Shown: positions 11,328 to 23,910, numbered from the stretch's first letter. The stretch is 64,000 bases of DNA from Cryptomeria japonica (GCF_030272615.1 NC_081405.1:568539095-568603094), one strand, 5' to 3'. The notes: generated from the letters alone by a model not told the origin. Numbers and translations: made by a program.

Positions 11328-12500
11328 TATTCCATGTTTTATAGTTGAAGATGGATAAAGGTGACTATTTTGGTGGACAATTTATTAGACTAGGCATAGG
11401 TTTATGTTTTGCATTGTAGCACATTGCTTCATCATTTCTTATAGTTGTAGTATGATGTTGGTAGATGCAAATTATTGATATATCCTACCTTTTATATTCT
11501 CATTTTATCTGCAGTTTAAGTTGTGATGGTTTGAGTATCAATTTATACAACGACAATGTGACACTTTGTAGGAATGCATTGCATTACTCTAACTTTAGTA
11601 GTTATAGTGGTGCAACTCGGTGTTTTAGCTATGTTGGTGTTAGGTTATTCTATGTTTGCCATCTGCAAGATTCTTGGTGCTTTGCATTATGTTTTGAGTA
11701 AATTTGATTATAGTACTTTAATGGTTCTATCCTTTGGAGCCAACCTATGCAATTTTGGATTGTTTGGTAGTGTGCAGAGTTGTAGGAGTAATCTGGGATG
11801 GATAGGAAGGTGTGCCAACATAGTGTGATCCTTCACATGCTTCATTCCTCCTTCTACATTTTCTTGGAGATTATTTTTGGGCTGACTATTTCTATCCTAC
11901 ATGTTACATCTAACTAGGTTAACCTAATTGATGTTTGTTTGGTTTTGAATGGTATACAAAGGTGAAGTTTATTTGAAGGATGATATATGTTGTGAAAGTG
12001 AGATATAAAGTAGTGTATGGTGTATCTTGTGAGTGCAAAGGTTTGCAAGTGTAGTTGAGAAGTAATGAAGTCTATTTCAAATTTGAAATAATACTAAGCT
12101 ATTATCAACATTTCAAAGGATATGTTTCTCCATAGTTCAACAATATTGATTCATTGTATTAAAGATATATTGTATCTTGTGCTAAAGAAGTGATCTTCAG
12201 TTTCTTCAAGTCTATTGCATATTTACCTAAGGTTGTGCACCTTAGTCTCGCACGTCAAGATCAGAAGCAGTAAGCTTCCTTGCCCTTGAGCCTAAAACTT
12301 TGTAACACATTTTCATATAGTGGGATAGTTATCACTGTGGTTTTTTCCTTCATTAAGTTCTCCACGTAAAATCTTGGTGTTCATATGTGATTGCTCTTTT
12401 TTTTTTCAGTTATGTACTTCTACATATATGGTAACTAAATGGTTAAATTGGTTAAGTATTAATATATGTTGACTCACCCCCCCTCTCAACATCTAGAAGA
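11328..12500 (+). repeat. Degraded plus-strand copia-type LTR
   Basis: The right part carries the phrase order seen at the ends of the copia LTRs at 52180-52330 and 55970-56130: a GGTTTTTTCC stretch, CCACGTAAAATCTTGGTGTT, then GACTCACCCCCCCTCTCAA. No primer-binding site follows and no coding sequence is attached, so it is a solo or truncated LTR. The left limit is uncertain. Short open frames at 11465-11828 are just LTR sequence. Confidence 0.6.
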
Positions 12501-13030
12501 AAAACCACAACTAGGTTCACTGATGGTTAAATTATTAGGGCTTCTAGATATTAATAAGTTAATTCAATATTGCATGCATATATGTAACTATTCTTTTGAT
12601 ACTCAAGATCCTACTAAGTGCATGGTCAAATATTTTAAGATCTTAAGACTTTCTAAGACTCAAAATATAATTAATTCCCATTACAGATCCAAAATAACCT
12701 ATTGAAAAATTAGAGTATAGGAGCAATCCCCTAGACTACAAGTCAATGATATATTTAAAAAGGGTCTATACTTTAAGATTGTAGATATTTTAAAATTATA
12801 GGTACAAAAGTAATATTTATGGATGTTAGTAGTTATTTTTTATTCAAAAAGCAGTAGTATCTAGGGTGGTGACCCTTAACATAGTTTATGACTATCAACA
12901 ACACATTAACAACAAAAATCTAGATGAGAGTTCAGGTGAGTATCAATAAAAAACCATAAACGAGTTCATCAGAAATAAAACACCAACAAGGGCATACCCC
13001 ATAAACTAACCATTAAATAAAAAACAAGAA
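12501..13030. other. AT-rich stretch without recognisable features
   Basis: I see no coding sequence, priming site or clear repeat here. It lies between the LTR remnant and the minus-strand protein remnant. Confidence 0.5.
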
Positions 13031-14915
13031 ACTAAGTGGTCAAATTACGAGTCCCTATCATACTAATGACCTTCTCCTAGTCCTCAGAGAGGAATTTGAA
13101 GAGAACGTTGGTTGCCTACATATCACTCTCATCCTCAGTTGTTCTATCACGAGTAGGGAGAGTGTCAAAGTTGAGCTATGCAGGACCCTGATACAAGACT
13201 TATTGATACTGACTTGTTGTTTATCTCTCACATCCATCCTATTATTGATAATCCTGATTTCCTCTTTCAGTTTTTGGATTTCTTGATCCAGGTTGGGCCT
13301 ATGTGTTTCGGGGTTTTGTAGCTCCTCCTTTATGGAATCAGTGGGTTCTATAATCCCATCGCCCTTGGGGTCCCCATCCTTGTCTTTCTTCTCTTTAATT
13401 TTAAGTTTCCTCTATTTTCCAGTTCCTTCTGGGAACTCCACATCATTCTTTAGGATCTCGAGATTAGACGGAACCCTGAATCTAGCCCCTCAATAATATT
13501 ATCCAAGTTCACATTCATTTAAGTCTCTAAAATTTGAGGAGAATCGGGTCTCATTAAGGGGCTAGGGTCCACCAAAGCAGCGCAATCCATGTTGGCTATG
13601 GGATTATCTTCCTTTCGAGGGTTATTAATATTTTTCTCTTCATCACCCCCATCCATATCTTCTTTAGTGGCCATCTAAGTGCAGGCTTCCACTTTCTTAT
13701 CCATGGATCCCTTAGAGACCAACCTGTGTGATCTTTATCAACCAATAATATTCTATGATGGTGACAGAGGATGAAGGCACCATGGGGGAGAAAAAATCCT
13801 TGCAAGAAAGATGGAAAAATATAGAGGGGGGGAAACTAGAGTCAAAAGCCACCAAGGAGAGGGAAGCGGGAAGAGGCATTTGAACCAACATTATGTTTTT
13901 GGGAGGGCAGAGGGATAGGTGGTAATCATACATCCTGTAGATTAAACCCTAGTGAAGGGGGATTGGAGGTTTTCTATTGTTCTTCGGGTCAAGGTGATCT
14001 TTGATGGAGATGTCCATAGAATGGAGTAAGTAAAATGACAAACAAAGTAAGTCATTGTTTCTAAAATGCTTAAGAAGAGGTAGGTGATAATAGTTAAAAA
14101 ATTATGGCAGCCTTCAAAAGTAAAATATTTCATGATGAGAAGACACACCACATCCCAAGGGTATTTGAGTTTCTCCATATTGAATCTACCTGGGAGTTTC
14201 ACTGGGGTTTCCTTCCCTTTGAAAAATCTACTCAAACCCTCACTATTGGCAGCAAGGCTGCTATGTTTCTACCTTCTTCCCTCTAGTGAAAAGCTTGTGG
14301 CATGTACTATGACTTCCTCCATGACTTCAAAGGAGATTCCGCCCACCACAACTTGCCTATTATTCCATGAAGTCGCAAATTGTATGGAAAGTTGTTCATC
14401 ATGGCCCTTAAAGCATTCCGTAAAATTTGTCACGCCTGCCATAGTTGAATAGTTCCATACAACAACATCCTTCTTAAAGTCCTTTAGATTGTCCAGATCA
14501 TATCGAACCCTATCACCTAACATATTTTCCACCTTAGAAAAGATATCTAGATTTTTCTCTTTAACTTTTAGCATGGAAATTGAAGTAACAAAGTAATGCC
14601 TTGGAAAATAAAAAATTTGTTGCCATAAAAAAACAAGGCATCAAGCAACCCTTCGGTGAAATAATTACTATGGTAATTCATAGAATAGGAGAGGCATGGG
14701 AAGCGTACTCCCAGCTAGTCAAAGGGACATTAAGGGAGATAATTATTTCCATCTCAAAGTCAGAGCATGAAAACTCATCATTTTCCAAGTTGCCACCTGT
14801 TGAAAAATCTTTTCCTTGCCCTCTAGTCACACGATCTTCCACATGGCCCTTATCTCGTTACACAAGTGAATTACTTCATCATGAGGATCAAAAGGCAATA
14901 CCAAAAAATGAGTGA
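13031..14915 (-). pseudogene. Remnant of an unidentified retroelement-like protein
   Basis: Consecutive minus-strand frames give a readable but broken protein. The order is: VEDRVTRGQGKDF (about 14850); VRYDLDNLKDFKKDVVVWN and GGISFEVMEEVIVHATSFS (14574-14269); FKGKETPVKLPGRFNMEKL and YPWDVVCLLIMKYFTFEG (14235-13942). An acidic/Lys-rich tail follows with a coiled-coil-like LDQEIQKLKEEIRIINNRM near 13270. I do not recognise the family. The segment ending in an EVIxxAT motif resembles the TKEAIQAIT segment of ORF-X (37400-40538), so it could be a diverged retroelement structural protein. There are several frameshifts. Confidence 0.4.
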
Positions 14916-15159
14916 AAAAGTGTATCATTTCATGTCATGCATGACAATCTACCTCAGAAAACCATTAGTACCGCTAGACTGGAGGGTACAATTATTTGAA
15001 TTCAAAAATTCCCTCATCCACCCCTTAGAGGTAGCACAATGGGAATGTGGGAAGGAATTAGTAGATTTCATATCCATTAGGGGTTTTATTATTAGTCTCT
15101 CCTTCAATAAGGAGTCTGATGGAGGGAGGCAGGGAGTTGTGAATTCTTTAGCATCTTAG

Positions 15160-15506
15160 CCCATGCAAATTGAGACCAAGGGCCACCATGGCATCTGCCA
15201 CACAATTACCTTCCCTATGGATATGGTTCAGGAAGAAGGAGTCAAAGGTAGTAAGAGCCTGAATGTGTCTCTAATGATACCCTCAATAGACCATTTTATT
15301 TTATTCAACCCTTTGACATCATCAATTATTAGCTTTGAGTCACCTTTAATGATAACTGTCTTGACCCCAATGGACAAGGCAATGCAAAGGCCCCAAAGAA
15401 AAGACATAACTTCAACTTGCTTACTAGAATGTCTATTTAAATTACGTACATAAGCTGCAACCAACTCTCTAGTATGGGTTCTTAGGATTCCACCCCCAAC
15501 TACCAA
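15160..15506 (-). pseudogene. LINE-1 RNase H domain
   Basis: The minus strand reads VVGGGILRTHTRELVAAYVR, then VEVMSFLWGLCIALSIGVK, IIKGDSKLIIDDVKGLN and, after a frame change, NHIHREGNCVADAMVALG. This is the plant LINE RNase H order (an activating E in the helix, the D of GDS, and a closing H-REGN-xxAD motif). RNase H removes RNA template during target-primed reverse transcription. At least one frameshift near 15240. Confidence 0.85.
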
Positions 15507-15900
15507 ACCCTATCAAGCAACACCATCAAAATTAAGTTTTATATAGCCCCAATAAGGAGGTTTCCATTTAGTGTTTAGCCTCTAAATTTGCTTTGAATTA
15601 TCAAAGGCATTTAAGGAATATGGAAGGTTCCACCTACGAGAAATTTCAAAATCATCAGTGGATGGTGGGCTAGTGGGCAATTTAATTGAAATAATTGAAA
15701 GATTTTATGTTGGCAATTTAAGAAATCCCTGAAAGACAAACGTAGTAGATTTCAATTCCCCAGAAAATTATGTTGTTCCTTTCTTTCCAGATACATTAGG
15801 CAAGGTATGGTGGTATCTATTTCTAGAGCTGGCCAACATGGGAGTTGTGGGATGGGCTGCCCCATTCCTACAATAATTGCACCAAGATTTCATTCATTGG

Positions 15901-16599
15901 CTAGTGGAGCTCAAATTTTTGACAAACCATACACCAAAGGGTTCTGGAAAAGTCACAAAGTATAAAATGATGAGAGGAGTTTTTAGCATCCGAATTACAA
16001 AGTACGCATTGATTGGGAATTTGAATTTCTTTTATAGAGGTTATCAAGCGTAAGAATTTTATTATGAAGATCCAGCCACTAGAAGAAGTTGACTTTGGGA
16101 ATAAGATGGGGATTCCAAATAAGCTTCCTCCAATCAAGGGGGTCATCAATCCACAGGAGACACTAGTAGGAAGACTTGACTGAAGAACACCCCATTAGGG
16201 TTCCATTTCTAGTTGAATATGTCATTATAAGTAAACAGGGGTAGCCTAATCAATTTTAGAATCTCATGTAACTCATGAGAAATAGGGAGAAGATGTTGTT
16301 GGTCCTGAAATATCCTTCCAAGAATTGGCAGACAAGAAGTCTGACACATGCAAGCCAAAGAACTCCTTCGTGGGACAAAGGAACCTTTGTAGGGAAGGGG
16401 AGGAAGCCAGAGGTTTATCTCCCATCCAACAATCTCCCCAAAACCATAAGTTTCTCCCATTACCAATACGCCACCTCATGCCATGACTAATAATGTCTCT
16501 ACATTTGATGACATTAATCCAAATTTTGGATCCCCTAGGGACACCCTCCACATCAAGGAACTTGTGAAAATTATCATGGTCTAGGTATTTAGCAAGCAT
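15901..16599 (-). pseudogene. LINE-1 zf-RVT-like linker region
   Basis: Upstream: ISHGMRWRIGNGRNLWFWGD (16599-16273). Downstream: CVLCNSDAKNSSHHFILCDF (16149-15901), a CX2C...HH...C pattern typical of the zinc-binding region after plant LINE reverse transcriptase. The two pieces lie in different frames, with stops between. Confidence 0.82.
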
Positions 16600-17089
16600 T
16601 ATGGAACCCCATTAAGTGTTATGGCAACTAATCGTCCAAGCAGTTTTAGCTAGGAGGGATTTTTATTAAAGTGAGAAATTATTCTAATCCCCAGTCCATC
16701 ATAGGCTTTAGGAGCACAAATCTTATCCCATCCAAACAGAGAAAGTATTTTCTTCACCTCCATGCCTCTCCAAAGAAAGGTCCTTTGGATACTTTCAAGC
16801 TTTTCTACCATTGGTGCTGAAATTTTAAATAAGGAGAGGAAATAAAATGGGATCCCCTAAAGTGAAGAAGCTAGATCTGAAATTTCCCCACACTAGTTAG
16901 GAGACTACCTTTCCACCCCACCATTTTCTTCTGCATTCTCTCAAGAATGGAGACCCAAAAAGGAGTTAGACACTTCCTTGATAGTGAGAGGTAATCCTGG
17001 GTAAGAGCCCGAGAGAGAAGCAATCTAACATCCAAGAATAGTTTTTATTTTAGTGTGGAGTCTTCCCACAACATGGAAAAAATATAGGT

Positions 17090-17967
17090 TGATTTTACCA
17101 TGTAATTGATGTGTTGTCGAGAAGCCTCAGCATAATAATTAAGGAAATAATTCCAACCCTTAGCCTTGACCACAAAAGCCACCCCAAAAAGGATGGTGTC
17201 ATCCACAAATGGCTGCATAACCACAAGGGGGAGTGCAGAGGTCGGTTTAATCCCATAAGATTTATGTTGTGGATGAGAAAACTAAAATTTATACTCAAGA
17301 CTTCAACTAAAATGATAAATAGATAGGGAGATAGGGGGTCTCCCTAATGAATACCTCTTGAGGCAAAGAAAGGTTCACAAGGGACCCCTTTCAATAAGAC
17401 AGAGTATCTTATCATTGAGATATATTCCTTGATGAGATTTAGTAGCTTCTCACTAACCCCTAGCCTTTGAAGGACTGTAAATAAGAAGCCCCAATTCAAA
17501 TGATCGTAGGCTTTTGAAATATCCAATTTTAGGACCATGCCAAGTTGACAATATTTTTCCATTGAGTGGATAACTTCATGGGTGACAATGGCTACATCTA
17601 AAAATTTTCTCACAGGAACAAATCCTTTTTGACAAGGGCTTATCATAACACCCAAGAATGGTTTGAGCCTATTAATCAAGACCTTAGAATTTTTTTTATA
17701 GATTGTGTTACATAAACTGATTGGTCTAAAGTCCTTGAGGAGGGTACGTTCCTGCACATTAGGAATCAGGGCTATAAAAATGTTGTTCAGTTGCTTTAAA
17801 AGTTTGTCTGATCTGAAAAAGTCATTGGAAACCAATACAATGTTTGGGCCAACAATGTCCCAAAAGTCTTGAAAGAAGGAAGGGGGGAAGTTATCCGGCC
17901 CAGGGGCCTTAAAAGTGCTCATTGAGAAAACTGCATCCTGCACTTCCATCACAGTTGTTGGTGCCAT
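17090..17967 (-). pseudogene. LINE-1 reverse transcriptase
   Basis: A 207-codon open stretch contains FKAPGPDNFPPSFFQ, then LLKDFRPISLCNTIYK, SPCQKGFVPVRKF and VLKLDISKAYDHLNWGFLF. These are the fingers and palm blocks of L1-type RT, including the first catalytic Asp (KLDISKAYD). After a TAG where GDPLSPYLF normally has RQ before it (near 17344), the text continues with GDPLSPYLFIILVEVLS and, in another frame at about 17196-17210, FVDDT, the catalytic double-Asp box. The enzyme would copy the LINE RNA at the nicked target. Confidence 0.93.
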
Positions 17968-18599
17968 TATAACATTATTGTCTTCTTCCGTGAGAGGGGT
18001 TGGGATACATTAGAGAAGGGAGACATCTAGGTGGTGGTGTCTTGGCCTGTTGTCATCATCAAATAGTTTAGAGAAGCAATCTGAAGCTAACTTCCTAAGG
18101 GCTTCATCCTCTTTGATCTCCTGATTTTGGTCATTCTTTAGACATGAGATGAAATTTCTCCTTTTGTGAATGATTGTTGAATGATGGAAGAAAGCAGAGT
18201 TCCTATCCCCCTCTCACAACCATTGAACTATGGATATTTGTTTCCAATAGATTTTCTCCTTGGCCATGTTTTTCTTTCATTTCCTTCTTAGTTTTTCCTC
18301 CTCTCTATGAGTGGCTTACCTAAAGTCCGCCTGATCAATTCTTCCTTGTATAATAGTTATCTTGTCCTTTAACTCCTTTTTCTGTTGGAATAAGCTCTCA
18401 AACATGGATTTATTCCAGCATTTAACATTCCTACCAACCAATTCTAATTTTTGAAAGACCTTATACATGGGTGTCCCATGAACAGGGGAACTCCACCAAC
18501 ATCATATACAATCCTTAAACTCTGGTTGGGAGGTCCACATGATTTCATATCAGAAAGGGTATCTTCCTTTGGCATAGTGAAAAGGACATGAAAGAAGAA

Positions 18600-19283
18600 T
18601 ATTATTATGATCCAAAACCATGTGAGGTAGAGTAGTTAAAGAGGCATTGAAGCCAAGATCCTAGTTTCCAGAGATGAGGAACTTGTCCAATCAGACCTGA
18701 ATGAGATGAACCCCTTTCTTATGATTAGACTAGGCAAATCTTTGACCAACAAGATCAATATCAAGGAGACCATTCTTATTGATGAAATCAGCCAGGTCCA
18801 TCATGCTATTAGAGTAGTCCTAAAGTCCACCTAGCTTCTCTAAGGGGAAAAGGGGGGAGTTAAAGTCCCTAGCAAGCATCCAATAGGAATCAGGGTCAGT
18901 GTGTAGGAGAGTAGAAATATCTTCTCAGAGGGAGAGACAACCCGACCTTGTGTTGGGGGCATAAATATTGACAAGAAACCAGGAGCTAGACTGAAATGCG
19001 AGATTTATCGAGAGAAAGTTGTGAGAGGAAGAAACAAGAGTACCTGAAATCCATGTGGGATCCCATATGGTTACCACACCACCCGAGGCTCCAGAAGCAT
19101 TACTAATTAAGTATTTGGAACCCAACTAAATTTTGTTAGCAATGATGGAAAATGACGTGTCAACCATTTTTGACATCCTGTAGCAAGAGAATTTCAATTT
19201 TGTTATCCAGAATACAATTCTTAAGTGCATATTACTTATGAGGCTATTGAGGCCCCACATATTCCATGAAAATATTTTCATTT
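18600..19283 (-). pseudogene. LINE-1 AP-like endonuclease
   Basis: Starts at an ATG at 19281 with MKIFSWNMWGLNSL, the standard N-terminus of plant LINE ORF2. Then NASGASGGVVTIWDPTWISG, FLVNIYAPNTRSG (19125-18925), ARDFN in place of the usual GDFN, a RLDRFLIS-like stretch, and LDHNP in place of SDH. The altered catalytic positions and several stops indicate an inactive copy. The enzyme would nick target DNA to start integration. Confidence 0.82.
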
Positions 19284-19647
19284 CTTTCCTTTGATTGACG
19301 TCTCCAAGGTCCTCTGTCTACCATTGGTGACCTCCCTTGTTACTTCCTTTTGGAGTGAGAGTCTCTAAGATGGGCGGACTTGTTTTAGGTCATTTCGCAC
19401 ATCCGTCTTCATGTGTTATGTCTTCTGCCTCTATGTGAACCATCCTTCATTTGGAGTGAGGAAACAACTAGATAAAGCACCCAATGAATAGAGGGACTTC
19501 AATGGAGTGGGGGGAACCTTCATTGCAGAGATCCCAGAATCCACGCTCACTACCCGTGAGTTCTTATTTATGGGGGTTAGGCCTTTAACATCCAACATTC
19601 CCAGGGAAGAGGGGTGTGTATCAATCTCTCCCTCTTATAAGGGAGAT

Positions 19648-20194
19648 TTATTTTCTACAAAGGGAGCATGGCCCTTGGTCCAGCAACTTGGAAGGAGGGT
19701 TAACTTCTAGAAGATCAAAAGACTCCATCACTAGATCACTACTGTCTTTAACATATTTGTGAGGAGAATCATGGAGATCATTGAGACTATCTCTGAAAGG
19801 ATAATCCTCACAATTATCCACAATAGTGGGAGTATGTTGTGGAAAGGGGTCCTTAACAACTATGGGCTCTTTGATATTGAGGGGTTTGGGGTTAGGAGCC
19901 TTGCAATCAGAAATTAGGTGTCCAGCCTTAGAGCATTTCTTACAAAAGAGAATAGAATTTTCATATACAATTGTCTGAGTCCAACTTCCCAACTTTGATT
20001 TAAGAATAATGACGTTAGGGGGTTTATTATTAACCACTTCTTGGACATAGAATCAAGCATAAACTAGTCTAGATCTCATCCTCATAACATCATCCATAGC
20101 AATAAAGTGGCCAAACGTATTGACAATCCATCGAAAGATGGATTCATCCCAGTATTAAAGCGGGAGTCCCGAGAGGGAGTCCCGAGAGGCAGGC
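19648..20194 (-). pseudogene. LINE-1 ORF1, C-terminal part with zinc knuckle
   Basis: Reads YWDESIFRWIVNTFGHFIAM from about 20150, then a stop (TGA/TAG near 20050), then ILFCKKCSKAGHLISDCKAP, a CX2CX4HX4C knuckle, followed by a Pro/Asp-rich tail. ORF1 of plant L1 elements is an RNA-binding protein with a DUF4283-like domain and a knuckle. Between 20160 and 20194 a 14-base phrase (GGGAGTCCCGAGAG) is duplicated. The N-terminal half continues at 23102 on the other side of the inserted element. Confidence 0.85.
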
Positions 20195-21383
20195 TGGTGC
20201 AGGAGCACCTAACACAAAGGAACAAAAGGAGTCTATAAGAGGATAAAAATCAATTCATAATTATATTCAATAAAATTTTCCTTTTTAATTTCATTTTGAG
20301 TCAATATGAATCAATATGTAAGGCTAAAAGAGCCCATTGTAATGAGTTGTCCAAGTTGTCCTAATAAGGTCTTGAATTAGTCATTTGGTAAAATTTGGAT
20401 AAAATAATCTTTGAGGGATAAAATGGTGACAAAAATACATTATTATTCCATCCTATTATTTTTTTAAGGTTATTTTGAAGGTTTAAAGTCATTTGAGTCA
20501 AAAGTTGTAAAAGTTGTAAAATGCAACTTTTCAAAAGTTGTAAAAAGACCAAAATGGGAAATTGTATGGTCATAAGAGGAAGTTGGGTAGTTGTAACTTC
20601 CATGTGAAGATGAAAAGGCTATAAAACCTCTTTAATGGTCGTTCATAAGTGTGTGTAAAAGTTGGAGAAGGAATTGGAAAGCATTGGAAACATTTTGGTA
20701 TCATATTTTCATTGTTTCAATCTCTTGTTTTGTGGTCATGAAAGTTTTTCCTCTTGTTTCCAGGCCTTGTGCAGCCATGTACAGCCTGGAAACAAGTATA
20801 TTTATATCATGATAGTGTATTATATTGAATAATATTTCTATTTATTTTGGTTTTAGTTAATTTAATGCATTTTTGAGAAGGTTATGAGAGTTTTGGTGAA
20901 AACCGTTTGGAACTACCCAAAACCCTTATTCACGGAGACCAGTTTTGGAAAAATCATCATATCTTTGGATTTAACCGTTGGATCTTTCTATAATTTGGAG
21001 GAAATTTTTATAACTATCATTTATAGAATCTTAGAAGAGCGATTGTCCTGGTGATTAATATGTTAAGAGTTATTAATGATTGTTCATGACTGTAATTTCA
21101 TGACCAGAATAGGGTAAATTTCATAGTTTGGGAAAATTCTTGATTTTCATTTGAAAGAAATGAATAGATGAAGGATTTAAATGATTCAAGTTTAATGCAT
21201 AATATATGGATCTAAAATAATTATGGATTGATATCTATGGAGAAGATTTGATAATGGTTATTTGATTGATGATTTTGTTGGGAAATATATGACAATGCCT
21301 CTAACATGTTGGAAGATTTGTGTTGATGATTGAACTTCATGAATGATTTGAGATTCTTTGTTGGATGATCATGATGCTCTGCA
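20195..21383 (+). repeat. 5' LTR of the miniature element
   Basis: Runs from TGGTGCAGG to GCTCTGCA. Over the first roughly 190 bases it differs from the right copy at about ten positions, near 5%. It contains a plus-strand TATA box. Confidence 0.85.
20620..20626 (+). promoter_or_regulatory. Putative TATA box in the 5' LTR
   Basis: TATAAAA in the context AAAAGGCTATAAAACCTC. The matching place in the right LTR (about 22335) reads GGATATTAAACC and has lost the motif, so only the 5' copy looks promoter-competent. Confidence 0.5.
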
Positions 21384-21909
21384 TAAAATTGGTATCAGAT
21401 CTAGAAGAGCCTGAGTGTGTGGGTAGAGCATCAAAGGAGGTAATCCACACCAGGACCTAGCCAAGAAGGATTTTTTATTTGATTTTTGCTGATGAGTTTT
21501 TGGTTGCAAGGTGCTCGTCCATCTAGCTGCAAGAAGGCAGACAAGGAAGGTCTGTCAAGGGCCAAAGGGATGGTCCATTGATTGAAAAAATAATAGGGAG
21601 AGAGGCAAAGAGGAGAACTCCTAGGTCAGGCAAGGAGGTTTTTGGTGAGGTGATGCAACATGAAGAGGTGGACATATGGTTAGGAAAAGCACCATTGATG
21701 GCAGCCATACACACTCCATTGGAAGGAGTCACATGAAGATTTCTTGAAGGGAGATTGTAGAAGCATATAGATAATGAAAAAAACAATGAAGATGCATGAA
21801 GAGATAAAGATTAATGAAGACAAAGGTGAAGATCTCACTCAAAAATTTCTTGCAGGTTATTTTCATCCATGTTTCCAAGGGACTTGGAAACTTTTCAAAG
21901 TCAGGAGTA
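21384..21909 (+). other. Interior of the miniature element with primer-binding site
   Basis: TTGGTATCAGATCTAG at 21389-21404 matches the initiator tRNA-Met type primer site. The remaining 500 bp has one readable stretch of about 40 codons (plus strand, 21600-21735, including EVMQHEEVDIWLGKAPLMAA), then stops. This may be the tail of an old gag. No clear polypurine tract precedes the right LTR; the best candidate is the purine-rich AAAGTCAGGAGTA at its edge. Confidence 0.7.
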
Positions 21910-23101
21910 TGGTACAGGAGCACCTAACACAAAGGCACAAAAGGAGTCTATAAGAGGATAAAAATTAAATTCATAAGTATATTCAATTAAATTTTCATTT
22001 TTAATGTCATTTTGAGTCAATATGAATCAATATGTAAGGCTAAAAGAGCCCATTATAATGAGTTGTCCAAGTTGTCCTAATAAGGTCTTGAATTATTCAT
22101 TTGGTAAAATTTGTATAAAATAGCCTTTGAGGGGTAAAATGGTGACAAAAATACATTATTATTCCATCCTAATATGTTTTGAAGGTTATTTTGAAGGTTT
22201 AAAGTCATTTGAGTCAAAAGTTGTAAAAGTTGTAAAATGCAACTTTTCAAAAGTTGTAAAAAGACCAAAATGGGAAGTTGTATGGTCATAAGAGGAAGTT
22301 GGGTAGTTGTAACTTCTATGTGAAGATGAAAAGGATATTAAACCTCTGTAATGGTCATTCATAAGTGCGTGTAAAAGTTGGAGAAGGAATTGGAAAGCAT
22401 TGGAAACATTTTGGTATTGAATATTTTCATTGTTTCAATCTCTTGTTTTGTGGTCTTGAAAGTTTTTCCTCTTGTTTCTAGGCCTTGTGCGGCCATGTAC
22501 AGCCTAGAAACAAGTATATTTATATCATGATAGTGTATTATATTGAATAATATTTCCATTGCTTTTGTTTTGAGTTAATTTTATGCATTTTTTAGAAAGT
22601 TATGAGAGTTTTGGTGAAAACCATTTGGAACTACTCAAAACCCTGTTTCACGGCGACCAATTTTGGAAAAATCATAATATCTTTGGATTTAACTATTGGA
22701 TATTTCTATAATTTGGAGGGACATTTTATAACTAGCATTTATAGAATCTAACTGGAGAGATTGTCCTGGTGATTATTATGTTAAGAGTTATTAATGACTG
22801 TTCATGACTGTAATTTCATGACCAAAATAGGGTAAATTTCATAGTTTGGGAAAATTCTTGGTTTTCATATGAAAGAAATGAATAGATGAAGGGTTTAAAT
22901 GATTCAGGTTTAATGCATACTATATGGATCTACAATCATTATGGATTGATATCTATGGAGAATATTTGATAATGGTTATTTGATTGATGATTTTGTTGGG
23001 AAATATATGACAATGCCTCTAACATGTTGGAAGATTTGTGTTGATGATTGAACTTCACGAATGATTTGAGGTTCTTGGTTGGCTGATCATGATGCTCTAT
23101 A
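21910..23101 (+). repeat. 3' LTR of the miniature element
   Basis: Runs from TGGTACAGG to GCTCTATA, parallel to 20195-21383 throughout. The terminal CA of the left copy is TA here, and the TATA box is mutated. Confidence 0.85.
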
Positions 23102-23910
23102 TCATAGACCCAAATTGGGGCCATTTTATGAAGGTTAGCAGAGTGATCAAAACCAGGTTTCCATCTACAGAGGGACAAGTTATGCTTGCCATATGTCCAA
23201 AATCTAGAGAGGAAAATGATGGCGTCCTCTTCCACCATAAATTTGAAGAGGAAAAGGGCACCTGATAGAACGCTAATAGAGACACTACCTTTAAGTTTCC
23301 ATTTATCATCTGTCCATTTCCGAATCATATCCATAGTGGGCTTGAGAGAGAAATTTTTTCCCACCAAAGTGTTCGCCATGTTGAGCACAAAATGTTCCAT
23401 AACTTTGTCAGATAGAATAAGGGTTGTGCCTTCATCAGTTTGAATATTTTTCGTAGCCAAAGTAGGGTCCACCCATTCTTGAGAGCCCCCCAAAAGTGCC
23501 AATTTACAACCTTTATTACACACACCACCTTTAGGTCATTCCTTCTCTGTTTCCATTGTCTTGGAAATAGTCGTGTGCTTCTCCTCTGTCTCCCTAGGCT
23601 TGGAGACAGTGTCGTGAGTAGTTTTCGGGTCAGACATAGCCCCAAAAGGAGGGCCCTTCATCAAGATGGACAAGTATATAGTCTCAAGACCATTCACATT
23701 CAACACAATCATAGGTGGAGGACACATAACATTCGTTTCCCCAGAAAGAGTGTTCGGGATATTCCTAGGGGAAGGGTTGACATTTGGATCTTCAGTGTCA
23801 GACAATGTCACCTTGCCAGAGTCTGACGGAGGATCAACAGGTAGTGGGAGATGGCCCCCACCCTCCATGGGCACCATGAACGTAGGGGGTTCAAAATTCA
23901 AAACTTGCAA
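23102..23910 (-). pseudogene. LINE-1 ORF1, N-terminal part
   Basis: The N-terminus reads MQVLNFEPPTFMVPMEGGGH (from 23910) with a Pro/Thr/Glu-rich segment to about 23536. In a second frame, a DUF4283-like domain follows: EGTTLILSDKVMEHFVLNMA, LVGKNFSLKPTMDMIRKW and MAPIWV, breaking at the LTR boundary (23101). In an intact ORF1, MAPIWV is followed by a leucine/proline-rich turn and the YWDE segment now found at 20150. A frameshift near 23530 joins the two frames. Confidence 0.82.

Larger units (their letters stand above)
20195..23101 (+). mobile_element. Miniature two-LTR element (TRIM/LARD-like) inserted in LINE-1 ORF1
   Basis: Two direct repeats of about 1,190 bp flank an interior of only about 526 bp. 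A primer-binding site directly follows the left repeat. The interior has no gag or pol. The insertion separates the two halves of LINE-1 ORF1, so it is younger than the LINE. The flanking five bases (CAGGC and TCATA) do not match, so I see no target duplication. Confidence 0.85.

Noticed and set aside
11465-11828. Two overlapping plus-strand frames of 78-84 codons
   Set aside because: Inside a degraded LTR; Leu/Cys/Ser-rich with no recognisable motif.
14084-15159. Plus-strand open frames in the 14-15 kb region
   Set aside because: The minus strand gives protein-like text over the same bases; the plus frames look like shadows.
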